A stretch of 64,000 nucleotides of DNA from Rotaria macrura (Eukaryota > Rotifera > Eurotatoria > Philodinida > Philodinidae), in assembly GCA_900239685.1 (NCBI GenBank), contig OENT01000571.1, forward strand, positions 1,631 through 65,630. The letters run 5' to 3'. Position numbers and translations under genes: made by a program. The notes beneath the pieces were generated by a model. That model was given only the letters and a program-made list of their open reading frames with translations, was not told where the DNA came from and did no database searches. Positions 12,462 to 25,032 of this stretch are shown one piece after another; within the stretch, counting starts at the first letter, position 1, and each line of letters begins with the position of its first letter.

Positions 12462-14091
12462 CTCTTTAGAACTCAATTGAATGAAAATGTTCTGAGGTAT
12501 GCTCTATGATGTTTGCACAATACTGTTGTCTATACAAAATTTATGAGTTGAAAGTAACTGACACTTGTGTCATATACCATTGATACGACGCAGCCATCAG
12601 CAGCTCGTTACCACATATAGTTGTAATTCTTTATCGTTCTTTTGTAAAACACATATCGTAGACCAGAAAGTAGCTGATATTATACGATAAAAATGATTCA
12701 TTCTGCATAAAAATGTTTTTACGTCTGACCCGTGTTCATAAGACGTAAATAAGTCACTGACGCGCATATTAATTAATACATTAGTTCACCGAATGGAAAA
12801 AAAAACTCAAAATATGAACGAAATAATCACAAATACGGCCGCATATATGAAAAGTTTCGCTCTCAGATCTGTTCGGTGGGGTTTGAAAAGTTTAGTTTTC
12901 GCTTCGACTGGTTTCGGTATGCCTGAGGATAGTTAAGCTTTCGCTCCGTTTATATTTTAAAAAACCTGAACTCATCACATCTCTGTTCCACACACCATAC
13001 TTGGAGTATGTGAGCTTAGGTGTGGTCGTGAATGCGTTCGTTCTAGTCTTTGACGAGCGCTCTCATACATTCGCGCAAACTTAACATCTACATCCTATCA
13101 ACAATTTTGCCCATTTTCATTGCCTCCAATGAAAATTTCTATTATCAAGAAAACTAATCTGTCATGCATAAAAATTACGGTAATTTGAAAATGACTGCAC
13201 TACTCTTCTGTATGTCCATCGTTATAATGTCAAAGTCAGTGGGCTTCCATGAAATGTTGTGTTTTCTTTCATGTAGATGTTTATGTGACAAGATGCCGGC
13301 GAGATCAACAATAACAAAGAATGACATTGTGCAGAAAACTTCGGCAATACTCAAAATGAAAGAAGACCCGTTAGGGTGCGGATGTGGATGAATTTATAGA
13401 AAGATTCGAAAAGAATCAATCAATAACTAACAACATGCGTTTTGATTACTGGTAAAGTAATCTCCTAAGTTACTGATGATTTGGAGGGGTGTGGATATCG
13501 GTGTCGGTATAGTCGAGCGTCTGTGGCTGTTTGAGGCATGATGGTCATAGATAGTTCAACGCAAGTCAATGGCCATGTAAATTGACAACCTGCCTTAAAA
13601 ATAGTTCACGAAAGATATTATCGCCTGTTGATTTCGAATCTGTATTGGAGTTCAGCTCTTTCAAAAACGCTGAAACCGAAAAAATTCACCAATATGCCAT
13701 CCATTTGAAGGAATGAAGATAAATACTGAGCTCCAATACTAAGTAAGGCGTAGGCATTTTCTTTTAATCCAATCTCTTGCCTTTGAGTATATGTGGTAAG
13801 TAATGCATTGTATCTATCGAAGCCAACTTACAAGTTAATAATAAAACGTGGAGTTAGCGAATGGTTTCATCTATCGTGCATTGACGCAAATTGAAAGTTT
13901 ATATGATTGTCATATTTACTATATAAAAGCGTTCGAATAATGTTTCAGCTGAGTTGTAACCAGCATCAGTGATCTTTTGTAAATTTCCTGACTTGGAAGC
14001 AAATCAGAAGCTTATTGAGTTATGTTTCACTCGACACGGATGTAGATATTGAAACTAAATGACGCATGGAATATCAATAATAGTCTACTAT
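12462..14091. other. intergenic upstream of the F-box gene
   Basis: A 75-codon open frame at 13164-13391 has no recognisable motif or splice partners, and I do not call it a gene. The promoter of the F-box gene should lie at the left end of this stretch, but I see no clear core element. Confidence 0.45.
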
Positions 14092-14215
14092 NNNNNNNNN
14101 NNNNNNNNNNNNNNNNNNNNNNNNNNNNNNNNNNNNNNNNNNNNNNNNNNNNNNNNNNNNNNNNNNNNNNNNNNNNNNNNNNNNNNNNNNNNNNNNNNNN
14201 NNNNNNNNNNNNNNN
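14092..14215. other. assembly gap (124 N)
   Basis: Run of N. It directly abuts the large inverted repeat to the right, so the palindrome probably caused the assembly break. Confidence 0.99.
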
Positions 14216-14339
14216 CTGTGTAAGCTATACACACTGAAATTTTATTGTGCACTTTGTTTTACAGTTTTCGAACCTGTTTGCTTGGAAGACGTCTATCTAT
14301 TGGGTATGATCAAGATGCGGAGGAATCAGAGTGTTTGGT

Positions 14340-14835
14340 GAATTTGTCACCCAAAAAGACAAAAGTTTTCAAAAACGCGTTAAAGCGCCCTAAAATGGGC
14401 AGAAAGTCTAGGAAAGTGGACGTGTTTGGAAAGCAATCGACGTTCCCGATTGTGAGTGAAGAACGCTCATTCCCCCACCTTCTTGTGCGTTTAATCGCGT
14501 TTTCAGCTAAAGAACAATTGTAAATCCATAAAAAAGAGAGAAATAGTAGTCATTTATTGCATAGTCGTTATAAATGACGGGATCATAATAAGAGTTCTTA
14601 AGCATTAACAAGACGATCACTATTTCTCTTTTTTTTATGGATTTACAATTGTTCTTTCGCTGAAAATGTGATTAAACGCACAAGGAGTTGGGGGAAATGA
14701 GGGCTTTTCACTCACAATCGGGAACGTCGATTGCCATCCGAACACGTCCACTTTTCTCGATTTTCCGTCCATTTTCGGGCGCTTTAACGCGTTTTTTCAA
14801 AAATTTTCTCTGCTTGGGAAATTGATGTCTTTTAT
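14340..14835. repeat. large inverted repeat, about 210-bp arms
   Basis: The left arm, 14340-14547, and right arm, 14619-14835, are inverted copies with high identity by eye, separated by about 71 bp. Shared blocks include AACGCGTTAAAGCGCCC, TCGACGTTCCCGATTGTGAG and ACAATTGTAAATCCATAAAA. Further out, CACTTTGTTTT near 14250 faces an inverted counterpart near 15035, so the whole element may run from about 14236 to 15050. A 92-codon frame across the left arm is not preserved in the right arm and is not called as a gene. Confidence 0.85.
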
Positions 14836-15059
14836 TCAATCAGATCTCTTTTTTTCGTGATTTAAAAGCGTTTTACTTTTATATATTATAAATCTTCATC
14901 CGCTCATTAAAGTGGAATATGAAATAAAAGTTTTATTTTGTAACAAGACATCAATTTTACACTTCTCGTGTACTTTGTACACCTTTGGTCTACAAAACAG
15001 TGTGTGCTGATGCATCGTGTCTTGAAAAACAAAGTGTAATCGGGCACTGTATTTCAGAT

Positions 15060-17241
15060 TCCTATTAAGAACATTCCTAACTAGTTTTCATTTCTGAATA
15101 AATTTACTAACGTTTTCTATTGATCAAACGGATTGTGATAAACGAGATATTTAATCCTACGACAGAAAAAGAAGAAATTGACTCAACTGAATAGCTCTTC
15201 AATAGCTTCGTACTCAAAAAGTTCAGATATTTTCCCGGAAGTCCTTTGTCGTAGTCCCGTCATGAATTCTCCGTAGAATTATACATCATTGGAAATACCG
15301 ATGAATCCATTGAACTTCAACTACAATGTATCAGAGTTCGCTGTAGAGAAACATATTGATCATTCCAACTAACGAAACCATGCAAAATATAACTATTGCA
15401 TCAACTCGAAATGGAAAAACTGCTGTCCCTACTTTATCTTTTAGTATTGTATACAATGCTCTTGTTAGAGCTCAATCAGTTAAAAGCATAAAAAATGAAC
15501 GGTTAAATTGTTGTATCTCAGTCATAATCAATTCGTTAGAACTTAAAATTAACAATAGTCGCGACCCCCATACGGAAAATTTGATGTAGAAAATCTAGAG
15601 AAAAGAATGATAATTAATTACACAATTAACGAAAAGTCAACCAATCATTCATTTTTCTATTTTGAATCATTAAAATACTCATTTCAGTAAGTCATCAAAA
15701 TAGTATCAAAGTTTCACTGTTCAAGCTGAAACTTCTAGGAATGACTACGAACTTGAATCTCTATAACTGCTGCAAGCTTCAAGATAAAATTGTTTTTTCT
15801 TCCAATTATCTTCAAATCACACAACATCTTCTTCGTCCTGTATACTACGGAAGAAGATAGTGCTTGCCGAGTCAAACCTCAAGATCCCCAACTTTTGAGT
15901 AGATATTCAAGTAGTAACAAGTTTATATTTTTCGACAAAAACCTTTTAGAAAATTCTATGACGCTGATTGGAAAAACATCCATCGCAAAGTTAGACTATT
16001 TTTTGAGCGTCATCGATCAATAGACTAAGAATGAAGTGAAAATTTAACTCAAAACTTATGATGTCTTGAACATTATTGAATAAGATGGTTAGATGGCCCC
16101 TATCAAATTGTGTTTATTATCAAATTTTCAGAAGATTTCTTGAAAAAAAGTTCATGACATTCCAAGTGTTCTTTTTATTGGATTATCATATCTCATTCGA
16201 AGATAACTCAATTAGATCTTACAATTTTACTTTATTCCTAAAAAAATATTAGCTCTACAAAATAGGATCATTTTCATCCAAATCTAAAACAATCGATTGA
16301 TCACGATCTGCCTCTCGTCTTGTCCCATAACTCATCATTGGACACAAATCTATATAATGAAATTTAACAACTCTCTTCAATCATAGATGTTCTTATAAGA
16401 CAATTATTTTGTATACTTAAGTCAATCACAATCACAGTAAAATGTCCTTGTTCAGTGTGATCATTGAAATCACTTGAATGCTTTGACATGAAAAAAATAG
16501 TTACCATAAACGTTTTTTTTTCCTAACAAAATTAAAATGATTTTTTCATGAGATCATATATTTTCAAATATCTTAAACTGTTTCAGATGTCAAGAAATTT
16601 TCTTTCAGTGATTATCAATGTCATCGTCTTGCTTGTGTATTTATCTAGATATGAGAACAAAACGATGAATAAAATGCCAATAGAGTACAGTTAAAGATCG
16701 AGTTCATTAACAAGGAACACATAATGTAGAAAAACTCGATCTGTTGCAGATCATCTAATCACGTAATCAATGCACACATGGAATCAATCATTAGTAGCAA
16801 TTAAATTGATGGATGTGCATAGCAGAGATGGTATTGGTTCATGTTTTTTTCTTTGAACTCAACCGAATTAATTCTGTCTTTGCTCACTTGTGCGTGTGTG
16901 TATCTAATTTATTACTTGATCTTTATTCTCTCTAATAATCCCTTGTTGAATTCACTGACCGCTTGACATTGTCGATGGTAAATCAAGAGAAAAGATTGCA
17001 CGAAAAAGAATTTAGCAAGCAATAAATAAACAGGATACATATAAAATTTTAATAATAAAATCTGTTAATGAAGGATATGATAATACATATTGTTGTTAAT
17101 ATATAATTCGGAGAAAAAGACAATTACATCAATCATTCGAAATGAATCACAATTACAAACACATACGAAAAGAAAAAGAAATGACACAAAATGGCAAAGA
17201 AAACTGAATATATTGATTTGTAAACACAAATGAACAACTAT
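15060..17241. other. intergenic, no gene seen
   Basis: AT-rich and non-coding by inspection. The last few hundred bases should contain the Lgl 3' UTR. A TTTATT near 16905 (AATAAA on the minus strand) is one candidate polyadenylation signal, but it is not close to the stop. Confidence 0.4.
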
Positions 17242-20200
17242 TTATGTATGTATGGCTGTTGTTTGTTGAGTCGGTGACGATGGTGATAGAGGTTTATTAG
17301 ATGAACCATTATAACAATGAACTTCGTTTATTATTGGTGCTTGACGAACTTTAACTGATATTAATTTCGTTGGTTTTGGTGGTGGCTGTGGAGCTGCACC
17401 TTTTTTACTTGATTTTGATAGTACTGGTGAAATCGATGGATGAGAACCATTTTGTGAGACTGTTATCGACGGCTCGATTGTGACTGAAAATAAATATTGA
17501 TGAAATTCGATCTATCATTTTATGATCAACTGATTTGTATCTATCTTAGTTAAGATCATATTAACAAAAAAACAAAATTAGAATTTTGTTTACGAAGCGT
17601 AATACTAAATATACTTCTATCATGATAATAATCCGTCCATAGGAGTAAATTATCTATGTTGACATGATAAAAGCATACAGTGGTTTTCAAAAAAGGATGG
17701 ACGCACTCCATCAGACAACATTCTTTTTTCTCAGTTTTAGTATGGTTTGATAGCTAACGAAGAACACTATACAATGATATTATTTAATAATCTTGTCGTT
17801 AGAAAAATTCGAAAAGTTTTAAGTCACAGAAAGATTACTTTGTAGGAGTACACTCACGACACATACATAGACCTCTATTATCCGTTGAAACAGTCAGAGA
17901 TTAACATCACGTCGCATGTACAATGTTGAAATGCGAATAAAGGTAAACGTTTAGAAATGTACATTAAAATGGTAAAAAATTTTCGAATTGGAATAAAAAT
18001 CGACTACCCTTATAATTCATAGGAAAAATTAAGGGAAGTGCTTAAAACTGGCGAACATCATAAGAATCGCTCATTGTACATAATTTCAGCAAATACGAAA
18101 TTAAGACAATCGAAAGAAAATGAAGCATTGAAAACGTGTAACTTGTTTTTGAACTTCTAGAATTCTATTCTGTGTCTATTTCTGACCATGATGAATGCAA
18201 AAAATATTAATAATAATCATTGTATAGTGTTCTTTGCTGTCTATCAAACTATACTAAAATTAACACAATAGAATGTTGCCTGTCAGAACAGTCATGAGAC
18301 AATATGTGTCAGATATTTTTTTTTTGCAAATCACTGTATCTATGATGATGATATCATCAAACAAGATGACATTTCACTCATGATTTTATGTTTGAATATA
18401 GAATTTCTCGTACATAGATGTCAATCAACTACTTCTTGAAAACAACTCACTTTTTAATGGAGTTGATTGAAACGGAGGTAGATCATGTTCGATTGATTTT
18501 AAAGCATCATCACTACAAATTAAAAAAAAACGTGACACATGAAAAAATATGAATCTAACATTTACTTCGATGGATGATTATTAGTAATATTCATTGAATT
18601 TAAATCTATTGCAGAATCAGAATTTGTACTAAAACCACTGTTTGTTTCGTTTTGATTCGATTTTACTGTTGTTATTGATTCAGGTTCTTCAATATCATTT
18701 TTATTCTACAAATAAATATCGAATAAAAAACAAAAAATATGCTAATAATAAATTTCAATATGATTTATCTACGTCAATAGGTTTTGGTGTTAACGAAGAC
18801 ATTGAATCTTTTGATAATGTTTGATGATGTTTTACATGTGTTAATTCATTCAAACCATCGTTAGATTCAATTCGTGTTGAATTTATTTCATGATTTGATT
18901 TATCTGCAACGGATCTTAATATTGTTTTACGTAGAAGTTTATCATACGACAATGTCATGGAATATGATAAACAATTTTTTAATGAGAATGTGACTTCAGT
19001 TAATTCAGACGATGATTGTAAATACAATGCATGTCCATAGGGTGTAAATTGTAAACTTGATAATGCTGTTATATCCGTGGGTTTCACACAATTAAATAAA
19101 GCTTGACGACGAAATGTTGGCAATGAATAAATACTAATTTGTCCAATATTATCCAAACATGTGAGACAATTTTCTGAATGAGATTCATCCGGATTATCTA
19201 TAGAAAGATGAAATAAATAAATTGAATAAAATCTTCTCAATCTACCATCATGAGTGATTTTATGGTTTTCTTGTAAAAAGGATAAAACGAACGAAATTGC
19301 AAAAATTTTTGAAATCTACTAAATCTCCCTCTACCATATATATATAATAGAAGACCCGTAGTCTTCTATTGAGAGGAGGATTTAGAAAAGCCGCTATATG
19401 GTCACACACTTCTTCTCTTGTTACATCAATGAATTCAAATAATCGAACGGAACCGATCCCATCTGTGTTCTATACAAATTTGTCTTTTGTATTGGATGCT
19501 ATATCATGAACAATTTTCTCTTCGATGCACAGTGCGTATTTATTACAAAGAAATCATTGATTATTGTCTTCTAGAATTTTGAGATTTGAATCTGTTCCAT
19601 AAGTCAGTCTTCATTTCTTTATGATTGTACTTGTCGAAATACGTTTAATTTCACGAGGGAATCCCCCTCATGTGTCAAATTGCTTTTCCATTGAAACTAT
19701 ATTCAGTTGATAGGGTCTGTTGTGAAAGAAAGAAGTCTATCTTAGTTTGCTTGTGTGAGCCTTTGCTGCCGAGGAACGGATACATGAAATCATGAAATTT
19801 CGTCCATAGATAATTATCGCGTTATCAGTAGAATACCTTTAAAATATCAGCTCATTCGAATGAAAAGGTATTCTACTGATAACGCTATAATTATCTATGG
19901 ACGAAATTTCTTGATTTCATGTATCCGTTTCCTCGACATCAAAGACCCACACAAGCAAACTAAGATAGACTTCTTTCTTTCACAACAGACCCTATCGACT
20001 GAATATAGTTTCAATGGAAAAGCAATTCGACACATGGAGAGGTTCTCTCGATTGTTAACATGGATTCAATTTTCTGCAAATATTATTTATGTAACATACA
20101 TGATAAAGAAAACGTTTACATCAGATATCTTTTTGTGTACTCAAAAAGTGAGTACACTCTAGAATCGGTCAGTGTGTCCGGCCGTTAACACGATAACTCT

Positions 20201-23200
20201 TCACAAATACATTTGATTGAGCTGAAATTTTGTGCACAGAATTGTCTGATGAATATCTCGGTCGAGTTCGAAGATGAGAAGGATCCGGCAAGAAATGGCT
20301 GAGTTATCGAGAAAATTGTCATTTTTCACCAAGCAATCCCTGAGGTGGGGTACAGGGATTTTTTCAAAAAAAACTTTTTTCTCACAATTATCCACAACGT
20401 ATATAAATCGACTCAGTTTTTAACGCTGATTCCGAATCTGATATTAGTTTTGAACCGAATCGTAGCTTTCTAACTAAACATGGGCTGCAAACAGGTCTCA
20501 AATACACAAAAACTGCATCTAGAAACAAAATTGCCTAGATATGTCTGAGATGATCAGTAGTTTTGGAGTTTCTCAAAAAGGTTTACCAAGATACTTCATC
20601 CATGCACACATTCTAGAATGGCTGATTTGTCTCATTCACTTTTTGAAGTACACATAACTCTCGGACATAAGTCCGAAGTTTTCACATTTATTTTCTATTT
20701 CATGTGAATAGAATGTTACAATTCGATATTTCCATAGATAAGACTACGATCTCATATGTTTATTATTTTTATAATATAAATGAGAAATGATTTCTCTTCT
20801 ACTTTAGTAGACAATACAAGACATATTTACCGGTTTTCAGAGTAAATTGATTGATATTAATTTTTCGTACACGAGTGCCTTCTGTTGCTGTTAATTTGTA
20901 TTTACAGAATGGTTTTAAATGTGGTAATGTGAATATCTAAGAATGAATTGTTAAGTGTGTGTTTTTTGAATGACAGAAGAAAACGAAAAAAACAAACGTC
21001 TTTGCTTTACTTTAAATTGTTCTTCTGAACAAATGAGTACTTTATGTGAACTGACATGTTCAGAACTCGTTGTTATTGGTATGGGAATATCTGACATTGC
21101 ACTTGTTGAATCTATGGATGGAATATTCGAACCTTGTCCGATTGATTGATTTAAATTGTCAAGCACTATAATACTTAATACAGGTGCTTTATGTTTTAAA
21201 CGAATTTCTTTAGCTAGAATAATCAGAAAACGAAAACAAATGAAAACAATTAAAATATATAACTTGTTTTACCTAGTGAACAAATACTTGTTTGATCTGT
21301 AGTGATCGGAGTTTTATGTATAGATTGAGATTCAAAATCAACGATTGAATAAACATAAACATGACCATCATTAGTACCAGCCCAGAGCGAACGAGTTCGA
21401 TCATGAACTAAGCAAATAAAAGAAGAACAACGTGTGAAAATAAAAAAAGAATATATTTTCTTTATACTTACGACTATTGAGAAATGTTTTTGCAAAATAA
21501 AGACAACGAACCATACTATTAATTTGATCATCATTTTGTTTGAATTCTCGAAATTCAACTTGTCGTTCGACAGGTACACGTGTTACATCTTCTAGATGCA
21601 TATTTGTTGATGATAATGGATGATTTTCATCGATTCGCTGTGTATTTGGTATCATAGTCGACTTTTTTAATGTTCGTCCTTTACGAAAACGTCGAAATGA
21701 TTCACGAAGACTCTTTTTTAATGAACGTCCACGAATTAATGTTGATTCACCAATCGATGGCGGCACACGAGATGTATGTCCTAGATTATGTGGATCAAGT
21801 GTACATTTAGCTGTTAAAATTCGATTCTGTTGATAATTAATTAATGCAAAACCATGTGCTGTGCCAACAGCATAACTAAAAAAATCAAAGTAAAACTAAC
21901 ATTGAATGGTTCTATAAGCAGATTGTTTTACTTCATTTAGACTAAATAATTCTCCTCACATGCAAAACAACACAGAGTATTTTTTTTTCCTCCAGGCAAA
22001 TTTACTTGGAACTTTATTTTCAAATTTTAAATTACTCGAAGACACAGCACGTATCCCCATGAGGGAAAGATATAAATAGATCTAACCTTTCTGAGTTCTA
22101 TTATAATTAGTTCTTATTCATATGGATTATGTGCGATAAAGCAATTATAGTGATTATCTTCATATTTAAAGACTATAATAGAATAAGGCAAATCTGAAAT
22201 TTTAATAATCAATTCATTCTTTTAAAAGAATATTTTTTCTTTGAAACTGTTACTCCTTATTGACAGTAGTCGTATTCTCTTTAGGTCCTATTTGAGATTT
22301 ACGATGGTCAAAATCAATGTTCATAATACCATTGAATATCGGAACATAGAGCTAAGGCTGAAACAGCAGCTGGTGGATAAAGTTGAATAATTGATGTTGC
22401 ATGAAAACCAGACGAAACAAATATTGATTTAGTTCTCATTTCTTCATGTCCTTTCCATACGAAACTTTCACAACCATCTAATAAATTTACTGTTGTTGTC
22501 TAGAATAATAGAAACAAGAAAATGTGCATTAGCATTTTTTAAATATGCGAAAATTGAACTTACAGATATGTTAACATCAACAGGTTCATTTGTAAATTGA
22601 AATGTAAGAATTTGTCCAGCTGTGCCGGCAACAATCAAAGTATCCGTATTCGTACACATTGCTAATTTTTGTAATGCTAGACGTGGATCATCACAATATG
22701 GATCATAAATACCAGTCTAAAGAAAATCGAAAAATCTATTACAAACAATTTCTATTCATTCGTAGCTCATCTAGATACAAAAACTTGTGACTTATCATTT
22801 CTTTTTGTCTCTCTTGAATTCGTCACTCGGTATGATTATGTAGAACTAAGTTTAATAATTTTCTACTGGAAATCTTACATATCGATGAATTTCAATGGTG
22901 ATAATTAATTACAAACATTCCCTAAGATTTCTATCTCACGAGATTGTCTACTAAAAATAATTATATACAACAATCTATGCTTATCCGGATACGAGTAAAG
23001 ATATCGATCTTTCACCATTTTGTCTATGTCATTATAAAAATTTCGAACATCGACGCCTATCTCAATAATATCAACGATCACATTCATTCATTTGTAACTT
23101 CTAGAAAATAAACCTTTCTAAATGGTGGCCATGTTTCTTCTTCAACATCATCATTTGCCGGTTGTTCTATTTGAAAATAGTCACTTGTTTTTAATTTATA

Positions 23201-25032
23201 AATCAATGGCATAGAAACATTCGAAACATCCCAAAATTGTACAGAACCATCTTCATGACTAAATTTAATCAAACGAAATTCAATATTTTCAATGTTATCT
23301 TTAATGTTTGTCTAACCCGGTGAGTAATAAATGTTTTTGTTGTGAATCATCATCAATTTTATTTATTTCACCGCCTGTTATCGGCCATTTCTAAAATAAA
23401 AACGAAAATAATATTTTTGAGACAAAACAAGAATACGAACTCGATCGGAATAATCTTCGAATTGTATTGAAGCATAATTAATAAGTTTTTTATAAAAATC
23501 TTGATTAACATTACATACAAATGTCGTACATATAACAGGTGATGCATGAATACTATTTAAATAAGGTAAATGATACGATGGCCAACTATCAGTAACAAGA
23601 TCAATCATAACAAGTTCTTCATTTAATAAAATTACAAGCGATTGAGGATCATCACGAGCTACAAGAAGACAAATATCGATTACTTTTTTTTCTTCATTTT
23701 TATTGTACTATATAAAAATTAGTCCTACATCCATCATTTGATAATTTATCAATAGTAAAAAAATCAATAATGCCAGTTGTAAAATCAAATGTAACATGTC
23801 GTGTTCGTTCATTATTATGTTCATTTTCACATAGACAACTAACAGTATGTTTATTTGAATAACTTGAACGAGGTAAACCACCGGAAAATATTATTAATGG
23901 ATCGCCACTAAGATGAAATGTAAAAACAAAAAAAAAATTATATTTCGAATAAATCATTCATTCATATATTACTTGCGCATGATTTTCACATCGATTTTCG
24001 TCATCGGTGTACATGGATAAGGTCCATAAGGAATTTTTTCTGTTTCAACAATATTTAATTGTTGTTTAGCATCCCATAATGCATAACTTCCATTACTATG
24101 ACATGTTGCAAAATTTCGACCTTGATTATACCAACAAACAGATTCGACTTCCTGTTAGAAAACAAAATCGTATGAAAAATAAATTTTTACGAATAAGAAA
24201 CAACATAAGTTACTTGTTTATAGATGTATGTTCTATCATGACTATTCGATGGTAAATCCCAATGAACAATGAGTGTATTTTTATATCCAATTAAGATTTT
24301 ATCGTCATGGATCGGATGCTGTACAATCGATTGTACAGAACCCGGATGAATTATACGTCCACTACAGTTTTCAACAATACTAAAAACATAGATTTTTCTC
24401 ATTTGATATTCATATGAATAGATATATATATATATAAATGTGTTTTGTTACATTTTTTCAATAGTTTCTGTTGGAATAATTGGATTTGTGTTCAATGAAA
24501 AATTTTCAATATTAAATAAATAAATATTTCCATTGTTAAGACCAATCAATAGATTTAAATTATTTCTTAATAAACATAATGTTTGAGTATTTTTTAATAT
24601 CATTACAATATCTTCATTCGATGTACATATATGATCAATATGTATGACATTTGAATTATTAATTTCAAGTAAATTTAAATAACCATCATTCGTCAGTACG
24701 AGAAGTCGAGCTAAACCAGTTAAAAATATGATTTTACGGATCGATGATGTATTTAGATTATAGGATAGTTGAAAATTGGTTTGACCATATCTATACGAAA
24801 ACATATAATAATCGTCAGGAATGATTTTAATAAAAACTAAAACTTACATTCGAATTTCACCTGTATGTGTACCAATAGCAATTAATTTTAGTTGAGGATC
24901 ATATGCAATAGTTGACGGACGTGAAGGAAAACCTCGATCACATATTTTATCGAAGCCGAACAATTCTTTTTGTAGACGTCGGCGTGCTTCAGTTTCTTCA
25001 GGTTGCTTTCGACCAAGTTTAAATTTAAACAT
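17242..25032 (-). CDS. l(2)gl: lethal giant larvae homolog (LLGL), 18 exons, 1174 aa
   Basis: Lgl is a WD40 scaffold that excludes apical determinants from the basolateral cortex and is displaced by aPKC phosphorylation. Exons: 25032-24848, 24790-24452, 24379-24214, 24151-23973, 23907-23729, 23658-23441, 23390-23317, 23258-23114, 22716-22564, 22499-22330, 21875-21472, 21407-21273, 21213-21011, 20936-20831, 19197-18773, 18705-18566, 18512-18451, 17483-17242. Phase closes throughout. Family landmarks: GFPSRPSTIAYDPQLKLIAI near the N-terminus, FSGGLPRSSYS, HEDGSVQFWDVS, WPPFRK, VAGTAGQI, CLYFAKTFL, SLWAGTNDG, VLICSEEQFK and CLTCLDNIGQISIYSLP. The key motif SLKKSLRESFRRFRK places serines at 654, 658 and 662, matching the aPKC sites of fly and vertebrate Lgl. 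The Ser-rich tail ends with APQPPPKPTK. Intron 14 carries a foldback and a hairpin-ended repeat. LLGL is preferred over tomosyn because of the aPKC motif and the absence of a SNARE-like C-terminus. Confidence 0.96.
19655..20050. mobile_element. foldback element in Lgl intron 14
   Basis: The left arm, about 19655-19842, and right arm, about 19863-20050, are inverted copies, nearly identical over long stretches, with only about 20 bp between them. Paired blocks include GGTATTCTACTGATAACG, AATTATCTATGGACGAAATT and CTAAGATAGACTTCTTTCTT. The structure is a nearly perfect snap-back hairpin inside an intron. An 81-bp stretch separates it from the hairpin-ended repeat on its right. Confidence 0.85.
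20134..20690 (+). mobile_element. hairpin-ended repeat, copy A (Lgl intron 14)
   Basis: 557 bp. The left end is a hairpin with 9-bp arms GTGTACTCA / TGAGTACAC and loop AAAAG. The right end carries a hairpin TCGGAC-ATAA-GTCCGA, then conserved TTTTCACATTT. A sequence near the right end, GTGTACTTCAAAAAGTGAAT when reverse-complemented, mirrors the left terminus and forms an imperfect terminal inverted repeat. There is no coding capacity. It lies antisense to Lgl. Length matches copy D exactly. Confidence 0.9.

Noticed and set aside
13164-13391. 75-codon frame with Cys-rich stretch
   Set aside because: No signal peptide plus cysteine pattern of a known family, and no supporting context.
14245-14523. 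92-codon open frame in the left arm of the inverted repeat
   Set aside because: The mirrored arm does not preserve the frame and there is no motif, so it is a by-product of the repeat.
17242-25032. Tomosyn (STXBP5) instead of Lgl
   Set aside because: The C-terminal SNARE-like coiled coil of tomosyn is absent, and the SLKKSLRESFRRFRK motif is specific to Lgl.
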